DNA of 64,000 bases from Baylisascaris procyonis (GCA_037389465.1 JAZARR010000188.1:1267501-1331500); one strand, 5' to 3'; counted from the stretch's first letter, positions 30,217-43,321 are shown. Notes: generated from the sequence alone by a model not told the origin. Numbers and translations are program-made.

Positions 30217-32565
30217 ATTCATTCTTCGTTTTTTGTTTCGTTTTGTTTTGCATGGCTATATCAGAGAGTTCCGTTATTTCTAAAATCGGTACCTTCATGC
30301 CTATAACATCCACGGCAGTAACAGGTGAATTAGGTGCTTTGCAGAAGACGATAAGTAATGCGATAGGAGCATTATTTTTTGGAAATTTAAAAGTTGAGAG
30401 ATATTAAGAAATATGGAAGTATAAACGCAACAGTGAAAATGCAGTTTCATAGGGAATTTCAATAAACCACTTCAGCTTCAACTTAGCTACTACCTGAACA
30501 ACTTGCTTGTTTTCGCGGAACTCGAAAGTTTCCCCGGAAAAACATGTTCACTTGTAGAATATGCAGAATATAAACCGTCCCAAAAAATCTTCAAACTTTG
30601 AGCAACATTGTACTCTAAACCAGTGAATATATGGATTACAATCATATGGAGAAATCGTATAATCACCGGTTTGACCACACCGTCGAATGGTTAGAAGCAG
30701 AATTGCTGCGATGAAACAATGAAAAAATTGAATGTGAGTTCCAAATTGCAAGCTGTATATCCCGTTGTTTCGGCTGCACATTAACAGTGTCGAGGATGGT
30801 TGATATTTTTCCCTTCGGCACTCTCAGGATTCTTCACTTGGTTCTATAATCACCAGTTGTTTCCGGGTCTATAAGGTCACCGCTTCCTTTGGGCGTCTCT
30901 AAATAGGATTGCATCGTAGACACATGACTGACGTCCTTGACGAGTTACCGAGCGATACTGCTGACCCCATATTGTTGTAGTTGCTACTGTCATCGTACAT
31001 CTAAGTGTAGCAGACGAATGCCGACTAAAGTGAACGATTTTTGCCCCAACGTTGCGTAAATGACGTAGTACGCATCTGATTGAACATAGTATTAATAGAT
31101 AAGATTTACCTGTGAAAAAAAATTAAAATACGAAGAATGCTAAATTAATGCGAATAAATCTCGAATTGCATACTTTTTTCTAAGAAAATGCATAGTTTTT
31201 TTTTTCCTTTTCTAGGACGTACAGAAAATTGATTTTCAATAAAAATATTTACATTTATTAAGAGAATTTTTTCGAAAGTGTGTGCGTAAAAAAATTTCAA
31301 AAGTTTTTCTTTTCGCAGCGTAATATCTTTCCACATGTTCGTATATATATATACATCTTAACATGTGTGGTTTTGTGGTCTGTGGTTTTGTCTGCCGGCC
31401 AGTTACTTCATAGTTTTAATCGAAAACCGCAGAAATTGCCTGATGAAAGTTGATGATTATAATCTGATTCACAATTTTGTCTTTCATACTAAATTTTCTA
31501 AAAATTTATCAGTGCACATGTAAACTATTTGCAGCGTGGTTTAGAAATCAGTTCTCTCAAATGCTCGTTGAATGGTTAAATGAGCATCCGATTGGCCGAA
31601 CACAGTGAAATGCATAGGCGCATATCTTCCCAAATATTTCTTTAAAAGTGGTTCATATTAAATTCTCATTGTTTTTGATAAAATTTTGCCGAAAGATTTC
31701 CACTAATTGTCGTTTAGTTATCGTTATCAATATAGCCCATTCCTATGCTTTTTTCATTCGTTTTCCTTGCCAATTTTAAAAAGTGCATTTTTTTCACAGT
31801 CTGTGATAGTGTTATGTAAAAATACGAAAGAGAAACGAGAGAATCGAATCGATTTTTTCTGCTGTGATCGTTGATTTTTTTCCCTCTCTTATGATCATTT
31901 ACGTAGCGATCACGTGAAGCAACTAATTCATGTGAACGCTGTTCATCTCGGCAATTCATTGCTCTCATTTATACAACAATAGCGACGTGCATATTAAATT
32001 TATTGGTTTTTTGTGTAGTATATAATTTTTTAATGTGATTTTGTTGGAAATATCGATTAAAATTTCAAAGATTGTGTAAAATTTTTCAACTTATCGTTTC
32101 TATATTATAAAAATTTTATTGTAATTTAATCTTAAGTAAGTTAACTATAGATAAAAATAGTTCTGACGAAAATACTTCCAACAGTAGCATTCTCTCAATG
32201 AGAGCAATAGTATGCGCTTATTGGTTTCACCGTTGTCTTCAAATGACTGACCAAAAGATCTCTATTTTCAAATGGCTAATCCCAAAATCTTTCATGATAG
32301 AATTCTTACTTTCATATCAGCTATTGCTACATTTGTAAAATATATTTGAACGAAAGAAGATGAATAATAGACCGATTCGAAGGCCACTTTTTTGTTGAGT
32401 ATTTGTTAATGTGTATCCTTCATTACTTGATAACTTTTACTGGGCGAAGATATACAGAGTAGCTTGATCTGATGGACTCAATTACAAAAAGCGCTTATCG
32501 TGCATTTTCCATAATGCGTTTTCTTGTTTATTGTAAAATAGACAAATATTTCAGATTATCAGAAG
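30217..32565. other. Intergenic region upstream of the membrane-protein gene
   Basis: No exon could be supported. A minus ORF at 31714-31968 (starts MRAMNCRDEQRSHELV) has an ATG and looks mildly protein-like but has no recognisable domain or splice partner. Confidence 0.4.
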
Positions 32566-35500
32566 ATGAACGATAAAGGAGTTATTCTAATCAGAAATGC
32601 AATTGTTGGTGTAGCATGTGGTTTTACTGCTGGTATGCTATTCGATAGGGGTAGCCTTTATGTGATACTCACTCATGCCGAAGGACTTCGTTATACGAAT
32701 GCACAAAGTAAAAGCTAAACATCGTTGGTCTTTGATGAAACTCAATCAAATAAACCTTCTTATGAACTCTTGCTCGACAATTAATAGCAATTCGGAATAC
32801 TCTACATCACCTTTTTTGGATGTAAAATGTTGCAATGTTAGATGGTTAGGTTAACAATGACTCTACCATAACATCCTCTACCACCTTTCCACCTCATTCA
32901 TCGACTTCGAAAGTTATTCAAAGCTATTGTCAAAAATGCATATATATTTACGAGAAGCGCATAGTGAAAAAACCAGTTTCTTGTGGTTCAGTAAAGCAGT
33001 AAATTAGATTATTTGTATATCGATATATCATTTTGCATACAATTGTTTTTCACAAATTATGAAAATTTTTTTTTTAACAATGAAATATCAATGAAAAAAT
33101 TGTCTATCCCATCGACTCCATTTGAATATTTTCCCAGTTGTTGCATTTCGACGATAATTCCGTTTTTCCTTTGCGGTTTTTCTTCACTTTGTTTTTCTCT
33201 TTCTTTCTTTTTTGTTTTCTCAACTTCTTCCTTTTCCACATCCTTTTGGTGGAATTATCTGGCAGGTTGCGCCTTTTCTGCATTGGTCGTAGTGAGTGAT
33301 AGAAGGAGGAAGTAATCATCTTTACGAAAATTTATATAGTAGCAATTATCTGTTCAGGAAATTTAAGGTTTATAGAGTTTTTATCATTTCTATCGAAATA
33401 AATAAATATATATTTTCAGTTGAAATGGTTTTTCTTTGTGGAATTCTCGGATTGGGAATTGGATTTCCGGTCTCCTCTCTTCAGAGACATATTAGGCCAT
33501 ATTATATTAATTTAATTGCATGTCTTGGAAGCATAACAGGATTTCTCCTTCTTTGGACAGCGACCCTCTATAATGGATGGTTCTGGGATAAAGCTGGCGT
33601 TCTTGCAATGTACAATTTCCTTGCAGGTAAATTGAGAATTTTTTATCACTAAATTAACAAATCTTTAAAATCCAAATAACGAACTGTTTTCAAAGGCTTC
33701 TCCCGCTCTACTAAATGGAAAGATATTCCGGCGGATATATACAATCCTTAATCAAGGTTCAAAGAGCTAATCTCAATCGCATATCTTCTGAAGTGAATTC
33801 ATCGGATATTTTAATACGGATTATTTAGACAGTTTTGATATATTCTCTTTAAGTCACATAGTAAGAAGGATGGAAAAGTTTAAAAATTTAGAGAAAAATT
33901 AAATGATCAATTTCTTTAATAAGCAGGATAAACGTTATTGCATCATTTTTCAACGTCTTATTTCTCTTCTTTATATTCATGGTTCATCAGGTGTTTTCTG
34001 TTGTCTTCTTTCACCTGATCCCGCTCTTTTACCGACTGTTTTTGTGTCCTAGCCGAGAACTGACATTTTGGTAAGGGAAGGAGATATTCTACGTTGAAAG
34101 ACTACTTGTGTGGCCGAATTTCGTTAATCTAATTAACATCAAACACGGAGACATGTCCCCTACGGAGACATCAAACACCAAAATGAATGAATGGATGAAT
34201 GAAAATAGATTAAGCCACGTCGACAACGATTTGAACATAGGGGACTCATGTTGGACCGTAGATGGTACCTCTTCAAAATTTTAAAGTACTTGAATTTTAT
34301 AAAATTACCTGAATTAGATAAGCTGCATTGCCTAATTACGGCTGTAGTCATTCGACCACATTCAAATATTCATCATCGCAACTTTCTAATTCTCTCAGAA
34401 CACTACTAATTAGCTCATAATTAAATCCACAAAATTCAACGATAATGTCATGCTGACGCTGAAATATGATGATTACTTAAACCAGTAATCTACTCCTTAG
34501 AAAATTTGTTTTTCCTTACTCATTTACAGTTCATCTACATTTCCTGTGCTCAGTAGGTAAAAAAAGATTACGTACTATATTACTCTTTCTCCTTAATAGG
34601 TGTCATTTCCAGGTCATTCAATTGGATATGCTTATTACACGAGTTTATGGGTTGGTATGAGTTCATTTCCTACAGTTAAAAACGTCTTCTCGTGGATTCA
34701 TCATTTACCTTTGGTAAGTGCTTCAATCTTCTTTCTTAGTTCCTGAGCTCAATAGCTGAAAAAAAAGCTCGTGTCATGGGGAAAAATTCGACAGGATGTA
34801 TTGATATAGATATTTTCACGGAAATCCGGAATTGTACAGATGAGCTACCACTCAAGCAAGTAAGGAGAGCAAGTGCGATCAACCGGATGAGTCATCGATC
34901 TTAGACAAGTAGAACCACGTGAAAAATGCACTGCGTATCAGCTAAAAATTTGGTATCTTGATAACCTTCACGTAATTAGGAAACGTACGCAACAGTGGAT
35001 ATATACATGAGTATTTAGCGTTCTATGGCAAGGTTGTCGTATACCTTGATAATTGAAGTAACAAGTGACTACCTCGACGGGAATTGATGGACATGATGAC
35101 ATGAAGTATGAAATGTACCCTTGTGTATAAAAGGTAGTCGTAGATTTTTAGATTACGTTTCGAATACTTACGCTTATATTTTTAAGGTTTGCAGTGCTCT
35201 CTTACTATGGATAGTTGTCACAAATCTTCGTCATCTTCTGCTTGTACAGGTCGTCGTCGTGATGGTGACTTCGTTCATTTCTATCGTCCTCTTAAGGTAA
35301 ATGGCATCTTTGATATTTCTGATTTGCATTCCTACAGGAAAACGTCACTTATATAAGGGGCTTTTCAAAGAAGTACATACATTCGGTTGCAGAACGAAAG
35401 CAATTTTTAATTTTGTTTCCTAATAATAAAAATTTATCCCTCGCGTTAATTAGTTCACCGACCAGAAAAAAGTACCTTTCTCAGGGTAAACAGTTTGAAA

Positions 35501-37790
35501 CATATGCGCAAAAAATAATTCCTCCCATGCTTCATTTAAATCAATCTGATATTGTTCTAATGATTCTAGAAGACGGAATGTTTGGATGTGAAATAGTGCG
35601 AACTTCCTTCCAGGACGCCTGCAAGGGTCGAGGCACCAGTAAGAGTAACGGGCGATGCACGGCAGTTTACGTTGCCTGCCTATGAATATCCGGCTTCCGA
35701 TACAGGTAGTACCACAACCTTTGTGGTTGATGGATTTGACTGAGTATTGTTGTTCTGCTGTAGAGAAAAACTGATCATTTTTCATTTTCGTTCAAGAAGA
35801 AGGTCCGACGAGAAGCATTGATTAGTGAGTAAAAGATAGGGAGGAACTAATAACCAACAGAATTTATTAGCAGCACAGATGCAAATAGTTAGGAAGCTCG
35901 TGAGAAAGATTTGACTAAGAAAAAGTACCGAAGAAATGATCAACTATGAAAAAGAAATATCGATCAATTGGTCAGTTGACCAAAAAAATAATTTTCGACA
36001 GAAAGCGAAAGTTATCGTATAATATCACAACTATACAAAGCTGTTGCTGTTTAAATAGAGAGCTGCAATGTCAGTTCAGATATTCGTAAGTAGTGAATAT
36101 CAGAAGAAATTTTCGGTAATAACCACTTTCCCGAAAATCCCGGAGATACCAAAACCGGTTTTGGTATTTCCTTCCAAAATTCCGGATCGAAGTCGAGCCT
36201 GCGGGGACGGTCCATAATTCCAGCTTCCCGATGTTAGAATTCCATTGCAGTTCTGCCTGATAGCTTACCCTCATGTGCAATCAGAAATTTTCTGGAATGA
36301 GCTTATCTTCAACGTGGTAATTTCAGAGTCAATAGCCGATTCGGATGATAGTGGTGTTGGTGAGGACAGAGCGCGTATGATCCCAGGTAGCATGAATCGT
36401 TGGAGACGTATACTGGACGCTTTTTATGAGTCTCGACCGATTCTGACTACGTTTGCTTTGGCCACTTCAACGTCGATGAATCTAGCACACGAACCGGTTC
36501 GGCGTCTATTTCCTACTCTAGCTTACTATCTAGAGCTTCTTGACCCTTCTTTGAAATCTCACAGCATTTGCAAACCTCTTCCGGTCATTTGATATAATTA
36601 AGAGCATTTCTTACTCATTTCACTTCACTTTTACTCAAAAGGATCAAAGTTCAGTACCATTTAAGGAAACATTTCAATTAACTAAAGCAGCAATGTACTA
36701 GGTTACAAAGGAATACAGAATGTTTGCCTAAACACACCGCTGGGCAAACGTTGTTTTCCTAGGTAACCCTTACTACGCTAACCTTTCTCAGTCAACGGTG
36801 AATTTCATTTTCCCCCTCGAAAAAAAATCAGCACTGTACTTCAAAAAAGTTTAATGACATCAGCGTTTCCAATTCAAATGATGCATAAACAACGCATAAT
36901 ATTTCAAAACGAATGGAAAAAACAGCTCCAGATTTTAGGACCAAATGATTTTAGAAATTATAAAAAAAAAATGGAACTTTAAAAAATCAAAAAAACGTAA
37001 CAACAGAAAATTCATGAACCTTTAGACAACAATCTACATAAAACACTTCAATAAATAAATCTTACAATTCGGTTTTTCAACCTCTAAGTTTTGATTTTTC
37101 TCTTCGAGTAAAATCGACTGCATTCGTCCGATTTCTTGAGTCTCGTTTATGGAACTCGAAAAGAAGATCTGAAAGTTATCAATGATTTTAAAAAATCAAG
37201 TATTTCGTTAATTTATTCAAACATAAACTTAAATATCAAAATATGAAATAACGTGAATCCTCCAAACCGAAAGACCCGAAATCTTGATGTTTTCGATTCG
37301 CACAAGCTTTGATCAATAATATCGCTCCCAGATATTTTGTCCGAAAAATTTGCCTATGACAATTTTTTGATGTTTGAAACGAGAAGCGAATTTCTGCTTG
37401 AAAGAGAAAAACACTGATCGAATCGTCCAGTAATATCCAGCAAGGCAATGATATCGTTTTATGGATTCGCCAGATTCCCATAGCTGCAAAAGCAAATATG
37501 CCGAAAATTTTGCACTTTCGTTTCATCTTAAATTGAATGAGTACCAAATATACGGTAGAATGATAGTATTTCTTAGAATACGGAACCTATCAATTGCTTG
37601 GGGAATCCGCCAAAAGACGTCAGTGTCTTGCAGCATAAAATCAGAATGAATATGAAAGCATCAGCGATTCCATGAAAGTGGAGCTCAAAACAATTTTAAA
37701 AAGTTGCAGCTTATTGATTTTGCGCATTCCTTAAATTGTTTCAGGATGAAAAGAAAACATAGCTTTGAGTAGCACAAAGAGTATACATAC

Positions 37791-37875
<85 letters not shown>

Positions 37876-39627
37876 TAGAATGTAAATTCCAGATTGTGAA
37901 CGCCGAAGCACGTTTCGTTCTTTGTGCTGTTGGAGCTACAGTGGGTCTCTTCGTCACATATTTGCCTAGCATTTCTCGTATCAATTTCCTTCTCGTGGTA
38001 CTGGCCGGACGTGCCGTTTTCCTGACGATTGGTGTTGCCCAACACAACGTAATTTTCAATTTCATTTATGAAACCTAGAAGTTCAGGTCTGTCATTGAGA
38101 AAAGGAACGAACGAAATGAATAAAAAAGATGAGAGTATCTAGTTCAAAGAAACAAATGCGGTCTAATATGCGCTTTATTTTTCTGTGTTAATATAAATTT
38201 ACTACTGTCACGAATATTTCATTCAAAAGATCATGCAAGTGAAGAATTGGCAAGAAATCAGCGGAACAACTAGTCAGCAGCCAAAAATTTTGTTTAAGGC
38301 TCGTAACGTTGAGATTTTTCAAGCAGATATTTCTAGCTATCATGCATCATTGGCGACAGGAACAATATACGATATAGGGCTATAATAAGTACTAACGCAA
38401 ATGATTTTACATAACTAAAGGAAGGAGGGGTTTTTTTCGAAGTGATACGGTATATGTGTTTCACCTAAAGAGATGTAAATCCCATAGGAGGATTGTGTTT
38501 AAGAATACATAACGTCGACGGCATTGCAGAAGAAAAAGAAAAAGGAAAGAACTAATCAAACTGCACTCAAGATTTTCCAATATGGAAGTAATTTTTCATT
38601 ATTGAGTAAAAACGCATATTGGGTTATATGGAATTTTCATCTATTTTATCAAATCATTTGGAATTTTGTGGAAATTATGTGGAGTTCTCGTCTATTTTAT
38701 GTCAAATAAGAGGAAAACATTGAAAAGTTTGTTACAATAAATCTTAGTAAAATTTTTTAAATTATTTAATCGTTATATTTTTAGAAAAATTATTACAAAG
38801 GTTCCCTAACGAAAGCGAATGACCTCCGCATGTTTACAGGCGTTTAGAGGCCCATTTCAGCGCTTCAAGCAATTATGACTACCTATATATAAAAGCAGCT
38901 ACTTCATGGAAAAAGTGTACATGTGAGGTACTGAAGAACGAAAAGAAGAGAGGAGTGAAGACTTAAAGCGGTTACCAAATGAATACCCAAAAACAGACTG
39001 ATGTATGTCATGTCGAACAAACGCAAGTCTTTCATAGCTCAACCATTTTCATTGGAGGAAGCGCTTAAGAAGGCAAAAGAGAGAGGTGGGTTAGGAAAAG
39101 GTAGTAGATGGAGATGAGTAGGATATCCCTTATTATTGACAAATAGCATGGCTGTCCTTTAATGTTTTTCTCCCTGTAGAGTTTGAAGGAAAAAATGGAA
39201 TTTATTTTCTCGATCATTATTGATCGGAGGCTCTTACTGATTATACAGTTCAATAGATCGGAGTCAGGTAGTATGAGGGTGTTTATTGCAGGAACCTGAG
39301 GTATCGATACTTTTGTATTGTAGCGGTGGTTTTGTTGAGAGCGTCTTCTGGACGGTAACACCGGTGATGCTATACGAGATTCGTGGTCGAAAACGTTTGA
39401 CTTTGCTTTGGTCGTGTGCCATATTGTGTTGCGCAATTGTGACAGCACTACAATCAGGCTTAATACTATTGTTGTTCAACACAGAGTCATCATTCGCTGT
39501 GTGCAAAGAAGACAAATGTCCTCTTCTTGTAACGGAATTAAGATTAGCGCTTATTATGTGTGCTGTCATCTCAACATTTTGGCAAAAAGCATATCAGCCA
39601 GAAGATCGTAACAGTTCGAATTCTTAA
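32566..39627 (+). CDS. Polytopic membrane protein, possibly MFS-type transporter
   Basis: Eight exons join with every phase matching: 32566-32707, 33420-33626, 34613-34713, 35187-35296, 35614-35705, 36327-36583, 37893-38048 and 39292-39627. They encode about 466 residues. Hydrophobic segments are frequent: IRNAIVGVACGFTAGMLF near the start, VFLCGILGLGIGF, LIACLGSITGFLLLW, ALLLWIVV, VVVVMVTSFISIVLL, then FVLCAVGATVGLF, FLLVVLAGRAVFLTI, the segment around ESVFWTVTPVMLYEI, CAILCCAIVTALQSGLILLL and ALIMCAVIS. A hydrophilic central loop (about residues 190-305) rich in Arg, Asp and Ser separates an N-terminal and a C-terminal half, the usual layout of the major facilitator superfamily. I cannot name a subfamily or substrate. 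The acceptor-like TTTCAG 11 bp before the ATG could be a trans-splice site or the end of a 5' UTR intron. Confidence 0.7.
36146..36167. repeat. Perfect 22-bp palindrome
   Basis: The sequence centred on AACCGGTT is its own reverse complement over 22 bp (outer arms ATACCAAA and TTTGGTAT). It lies in the intron before exon 36327-36583 of the membrane-protein gene, in a more GC-rich patch that may be a small repeat element. Confidence 0.85.
37066..37495 (-). CDS. Possible nested minus-strand gene fragment
   Basis: Inside the 1.3-kb intron of the membrane-protein gene, the minus strand has a segment 37168-37066 bounded by TTTCAG and GTAAGA. It encodes INETQEIGRMQSILLEEKNQ, a coiled-coil-like helix. 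Just upstream, an open stretch after TTTTGCAG near 37481 encodes LWESGESIKRYHCLAGYYW and can join it in phase at a GTCATA donor. No start or stop was placed and no domain is recognised. It could be a small nested gene or chance. Confidence 0.3.
37787..37876. repeat. (TA)n/(TTTA)n microsatellite
   Basis: TA repeats grade into perfect TTTA repeats ending about 16 bp before the acceptor of exon 37893-38048 of the membrane-protein gene. Confidence 0.9.
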
Positions 39628-39809
39628 GAAGCATCCAGAATTGATCGGAATTTTCAGATCGTAACAGCTGTTAAGAAATTCTTAATCATTTAGCAAAGTT
39701 CAGCCCAGCACATATTTGAGAAACCCTCCAAGCGGTTTGGGTCTAATTCGGGTTATGAAGATTTTGGAAGAAGGCTGAGATTCGTATGAACAGTCTAGCT
39801 TCAAACGTT

Positions 39810-39815
39810 AATAAA
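39810..39815 (+). terminator. Candidate poly(A) signal of the membrane-protein gene
   Basis: AATAAA about 180 bp past the TAA at 39625-39627. Confidence 0.5.
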
Positions 39816-41056
39816 TATGCCTCTGACATTTTTTGTGCAAATCAGAATGGGTTAAGAACAATATCATACCAAAATGTGATCCATTTTACTGATCTTCTCT
39901 GCTCAAGATTCAAAAATCGAAGCCGACTTCTTATGGAAATTTGATCGCTTCGATATATTTTCATTAATATGCGTACAAATGGTATCATTTATGCAACGAG
40001 TGTTGACGATGTTTTTTTTTTATTTGGATGGATCAAGTCTATGAGATTATTGTGGCAACATATTTCACCTATTTAAATTAATCATTCGCACATATTGAAT
40101 TCGTCGAAAACGGATTACGCTATGTGAGTGATAAAGTCGATCGTGCGTCATTTGTATTCGCCTGGGGTTTTTATTAGTGATTATGTGAAAAAAAAAGAAC
40201 GTACATGATATAATCAGCATTGTAGAAGTGAAAGCAACGGGAGTTGAAGCAGTATTCGCGATATTTCGTCGCAAGTAAAAAGAGTCCTGCTGGATGCAAC
40301 TAGCCGGAATAATTGACTGCTCGCATGAGGGCCATCACCGGAAGGAAACATTAAAGGATTTGAAGTTAAACCACTTAGTCCACTTAACCGTCCTTTTTCC
40401 TCATTTTTTTGCAGTGCCAAATTCCCAGGTTTTGGTAAACTACATTTTTTTTTAATTTTCAAAAATAAGAGAATGTTAGTCACTATCTCAGAAATGGCAT
40501 ATCGCCGCACAACAACGGCTTAAGTCTATCATAAATATTCGAAGAATGATGGGTGTGCGATACCAATAAGAAATCAGAGGCAATGTTACAATATGTGATT
40601 TCGTTATAGCTCATTGCCCTTTATGTGCTTTTTCTTATAATAATTTTGAATACATCCATGGAATCTATGATTCATTTTTTTATATCTTCATTTTCTCTGA
40701 ATTCATTAAGATATATGAGAAGCAATTTTTTGGCGAAATTCCGATTACAGTGAAAATCAGTGCAAAAGTCACATGAATGATGTGTGAGCGGGCTATACAG
40801 TGGCAAAATTTTACTCCCAAACTGTCTTAAAACTTTCACATAATGAACACCGAAAGCAGATGAAACGTCAACGAAGATCGAGACGATAGAATCGGCAATG
40901 CAATGGCGAATTAATCGGACCAGTTTCTAAATTATTAGCAAATCGATCATTCATGGTATACGCCACTCGAAAAACAAACCGTCTCCAAGATCAGCTCATT
41001 TTAGCAACAATTGCCTTGCCCACGTACGCGCAGAACTCGTACGAGCAACGGAAAGG

Positions 41057-41148
41057 TACGACTCCATTAGCGAATCGAGTCAAGTTAATAGACACCAAGT
41101 GTTACGACTGCATTAGCGAATCGAGTCAGGTTAATAGGCACCAAGTAT
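41057..41148. repeat. Tandem duplication, 46-bp unit
   Basis: Two copies (41057-41102 and 41103-41148) share ATTAGCGAATCGAGTCA and differ at a few positions. Confidence 0.9.
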
Positions 41149-41755
41149 TCTCATTTTTACAAAAGATACGGTGCTTTTATCACTTCATTAATTGAACTTG
41201 AGCATACGAAAAGAAAAGTCGAAAGCGAAAGCGACTTCGAGCCGTAACGCAAGCTCAACCCATTGTTATCCCTGTAATCCTTAAGCCGCTAGGATATAAC
41301 GCGCATATCAAATATCAAATGCTCCATATCAGAAGCTCATTCTTCATATTAGTTATTTTTCCTTGAAAAAGCATAAAAGCAAACTTCACTATGAGTTCCA
41401 TATAAATCCCTGGGCGATGAAGTTTCGGTCTGGATGCTTAAACATCTCTTCGTTCTCAAAAGCATATCAGCAGATCAAAAACAACTGATAAAATTGTTAG
41501 AGCTTTAACACGAAATAATGAACGTTGATAAAACTAACGACGCCTCCACGCGGCATCCCATCAAAGCCTCCTCATACCGTAACACTTCGAACCGTTGAAA
41601 AAATATTTTTCAATAACAATTTATCGTGCTTGCCTTCAATAAATGCATCATTACTGTCGCCTGAGATCATCACAGTGCGCCTTATCTACCAAGGATTGTT
41701 CCAGAAGTTACAACATTCTTTTATGGAAGAGATCGATATGCCGAAGCAAATAATC

Positions 41756-41837
41756 GACAATATGGTACAGCGCTTAGTCTGGTGAACTGCTAATCCGTTG
41801 GCGTTTCCACGCGTGAGTTCGAATCTCATCCTGGTAG
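41756..41837 (+). pseudogene. Decayed tRNA-Ser unit at left edge (copy 1)
   Basis: The anticodon loop CTGCTAA and T loop are kept, but the acceptor and D arms are unrecognisable. A TTTT run follows. This is the eroded border of the array. Confidence 0.7.
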
Positions 41838-41967
41838 CGGTAACTTTTGCTCTGGACAATATTGGTTTGCTTCCGATCTCAACGACGAGGACCGATTCAC
41901 CCCCGCGGCTATAATACAGACAGGCTTTCCTTCTCAAGAAGAGATCGACATCCTGTTACGGAAAAAG

Positions 41968-42049
41968 GATCAGGTGGCCGAGTGGTTAAGGCGATGGACT
42001 GCTAATCCATTGGGGTTTCCCCGCGTGAGTTCGAATCTCATCCTGATCG
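41968..42049 (+). tRNA. tRNA-Ser(GCT), copy 2
   Basis: Canonical 82-nt sequence; all stems pair. Confidence 0.85.
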
Positions 42050-42179
42050 AGGAAAGTTTTGGTCTGGACAATATTGGTTTGTTTCCGATCTGAACGACGA
42101 GGACCGGTCCATCACCGCGGTTTTCCTAAAGACAGGTTTTCCTTTTCAAGAAGAGATCCACATCCTGTCACGGAAGTAG

Positions 42180-42261
42180 GATCAGGTAGCCGAGTGGTTA
42201 AGGCGATGGACTGCTAATCCATTGGAGTTTCCCCGCGTGAGTTCGAATCTCATCCTGATCG
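42180..42261 (+). tRNA. tRNA-Ser(GCT), copy 3 variant
   Basis: G10A in the D stem and one G-to-A in the variable arm; the rest is canonical. Confidence 0.6.
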
Positions 42262-42391
42262 AGGAAAGTTTTGGTCTGGACAATATTGGTTTGTTTCCGA
42301 TCTGAACGACGAGGACCGGTCCATCACCGCGGTTTTCCTAAAGACAGGTTTCCCTTTTCAAGAAGAGATCCACATCCTGTTATGGAACCCG

Positions 42392-42473
42392 GATCAGGTG
42401 GCCGAGTGGTTAAGGCGATGGACTGCTAATCCATTGGGGTTTCCCCGCGTGAGTTCGAATCTCATCCTGATCG
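42392..42473 (+). tRNA. tRNA-Ser(GCT), copy 4
   Basis: Canonical sequence. Confidence 0.85.
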
Positions 42474-42603
42474 AGCAAACTTTTGGTCTGGATAACATGG
42501 GCTTGTTTCCGATCTGAACGACGAAGACTGATGCATCCCGGCGGCTTTCCTAAAGACAGGTTTTCCTTCTCAAGAAGAGATCGACATCCTGTTACGGAAG
42601 GAG

Positions 42604-42685
42604 GATCAGGTGGGCGAGTGGTTAAGGCGATGGACTGCAAATCCATTGGGGTTTCCCCGCGTGAGTTCGAATCTCATCCTGATCG
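42604..42685 (+). tRNA. Serine-body tRNA with GCA (Cys) anticodon, copy 5
   Basis: The anticodon loop is CTGCAAA instead of CTGCTAA, giving GCA, which reads UGC and UGU. The long variable arm and acceptor stem are those of the serine copies. A second change, GGCC to GGGC, unpairs one D-stem position (11-24). An identical unit is at 45569-45650. Confidence 0.65.
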
Positions 42686-42815
42686 AGCAAACTTTTGGTC
42701 TGAACAACATTGGTTTGTTTCCGATCTGAACGACGAAGACCGATGCATCCCGGCGGCTTTCGTAAAGATAGGTTTTCCTTCTCAAGAAGAGATCGACATC
42801 CTGTTACGGAAAAAG

Positions 42816-42897
42816 GATCAGGTGGCCGAGTGGTTAAGGCGATGGACTGCTAATCCATTGGGGTTTCCCCGCGTGAGTTCGAATCTCATCCTGATCG
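42816..42897 (+). tRNA. tRNA-Ser(GCT), copy 6
   Basis: Canonical sequence. Confidence 0.85.
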
Positions 42898-43027
42898 AGG
42901 AAAGTTTTGGTCTGGACAATATTGGTTTGTTTCCGATCTGAACGACGAAGACGGATGCATCCCGGCGGCTTTCCTAAAGACAGGTTTTATTTTTCAAGAA
43001 GAGATCCACACCCTGATACGGAAAGAG

Positions 43028-43109
43028 GACCAGGTGGCCGATTGGTTAAGGCGCTGGATTGCTAATCCATTGGGGTTTCCCCGCGTGAGTTCGAATCTCA
43101 TCCTGATCG
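43028..43109 (+). tRNA. tRNA-Ser(GCT), copy 7 variant
   Basis: T3C (C-A mismatch in the acceptor stem), G15T, A27C and C32T. Confidence 0.5.
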
Positions 43110-43239
43110 AGCAAACTTTTGGTCTGGATAACATGGGTTTGTTTCTGATCTGAACGACGAAGACTGATGCATCCCGGCGGCTTTCCTAAAGACAGGTTTT
43201 ATTTTTCAAGGAGAGATCCACACCCTGATACATAAGGAG

Positions 43240-43321
43240 GACCAGGTGGCCGAGTGGTTAAGGCGATGGACTGCTAATCCATTGGGGTTTCCCCGCGTGA
43301 GTTCGAATCTCATCCTGATCG
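43240..43321 (+). tRNA. tRNA-Ser(GCT), copy 8 variant
   Basis: T3C acceptor-stem mismatch only. Confidence 0.65.

Larger units (their letters stand above)
39628..41755. other. Intergenic region before the tRNA array
   Basis: It contains a poly(A) signal at 39810-39815, a tandem duplication at 41057-41148, and ORFs with no recognisable content. The ORF 41525-41785 (+) ends inside the decayed first tRNA unit and is not convincing as a gene. Confidence 0.45.
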
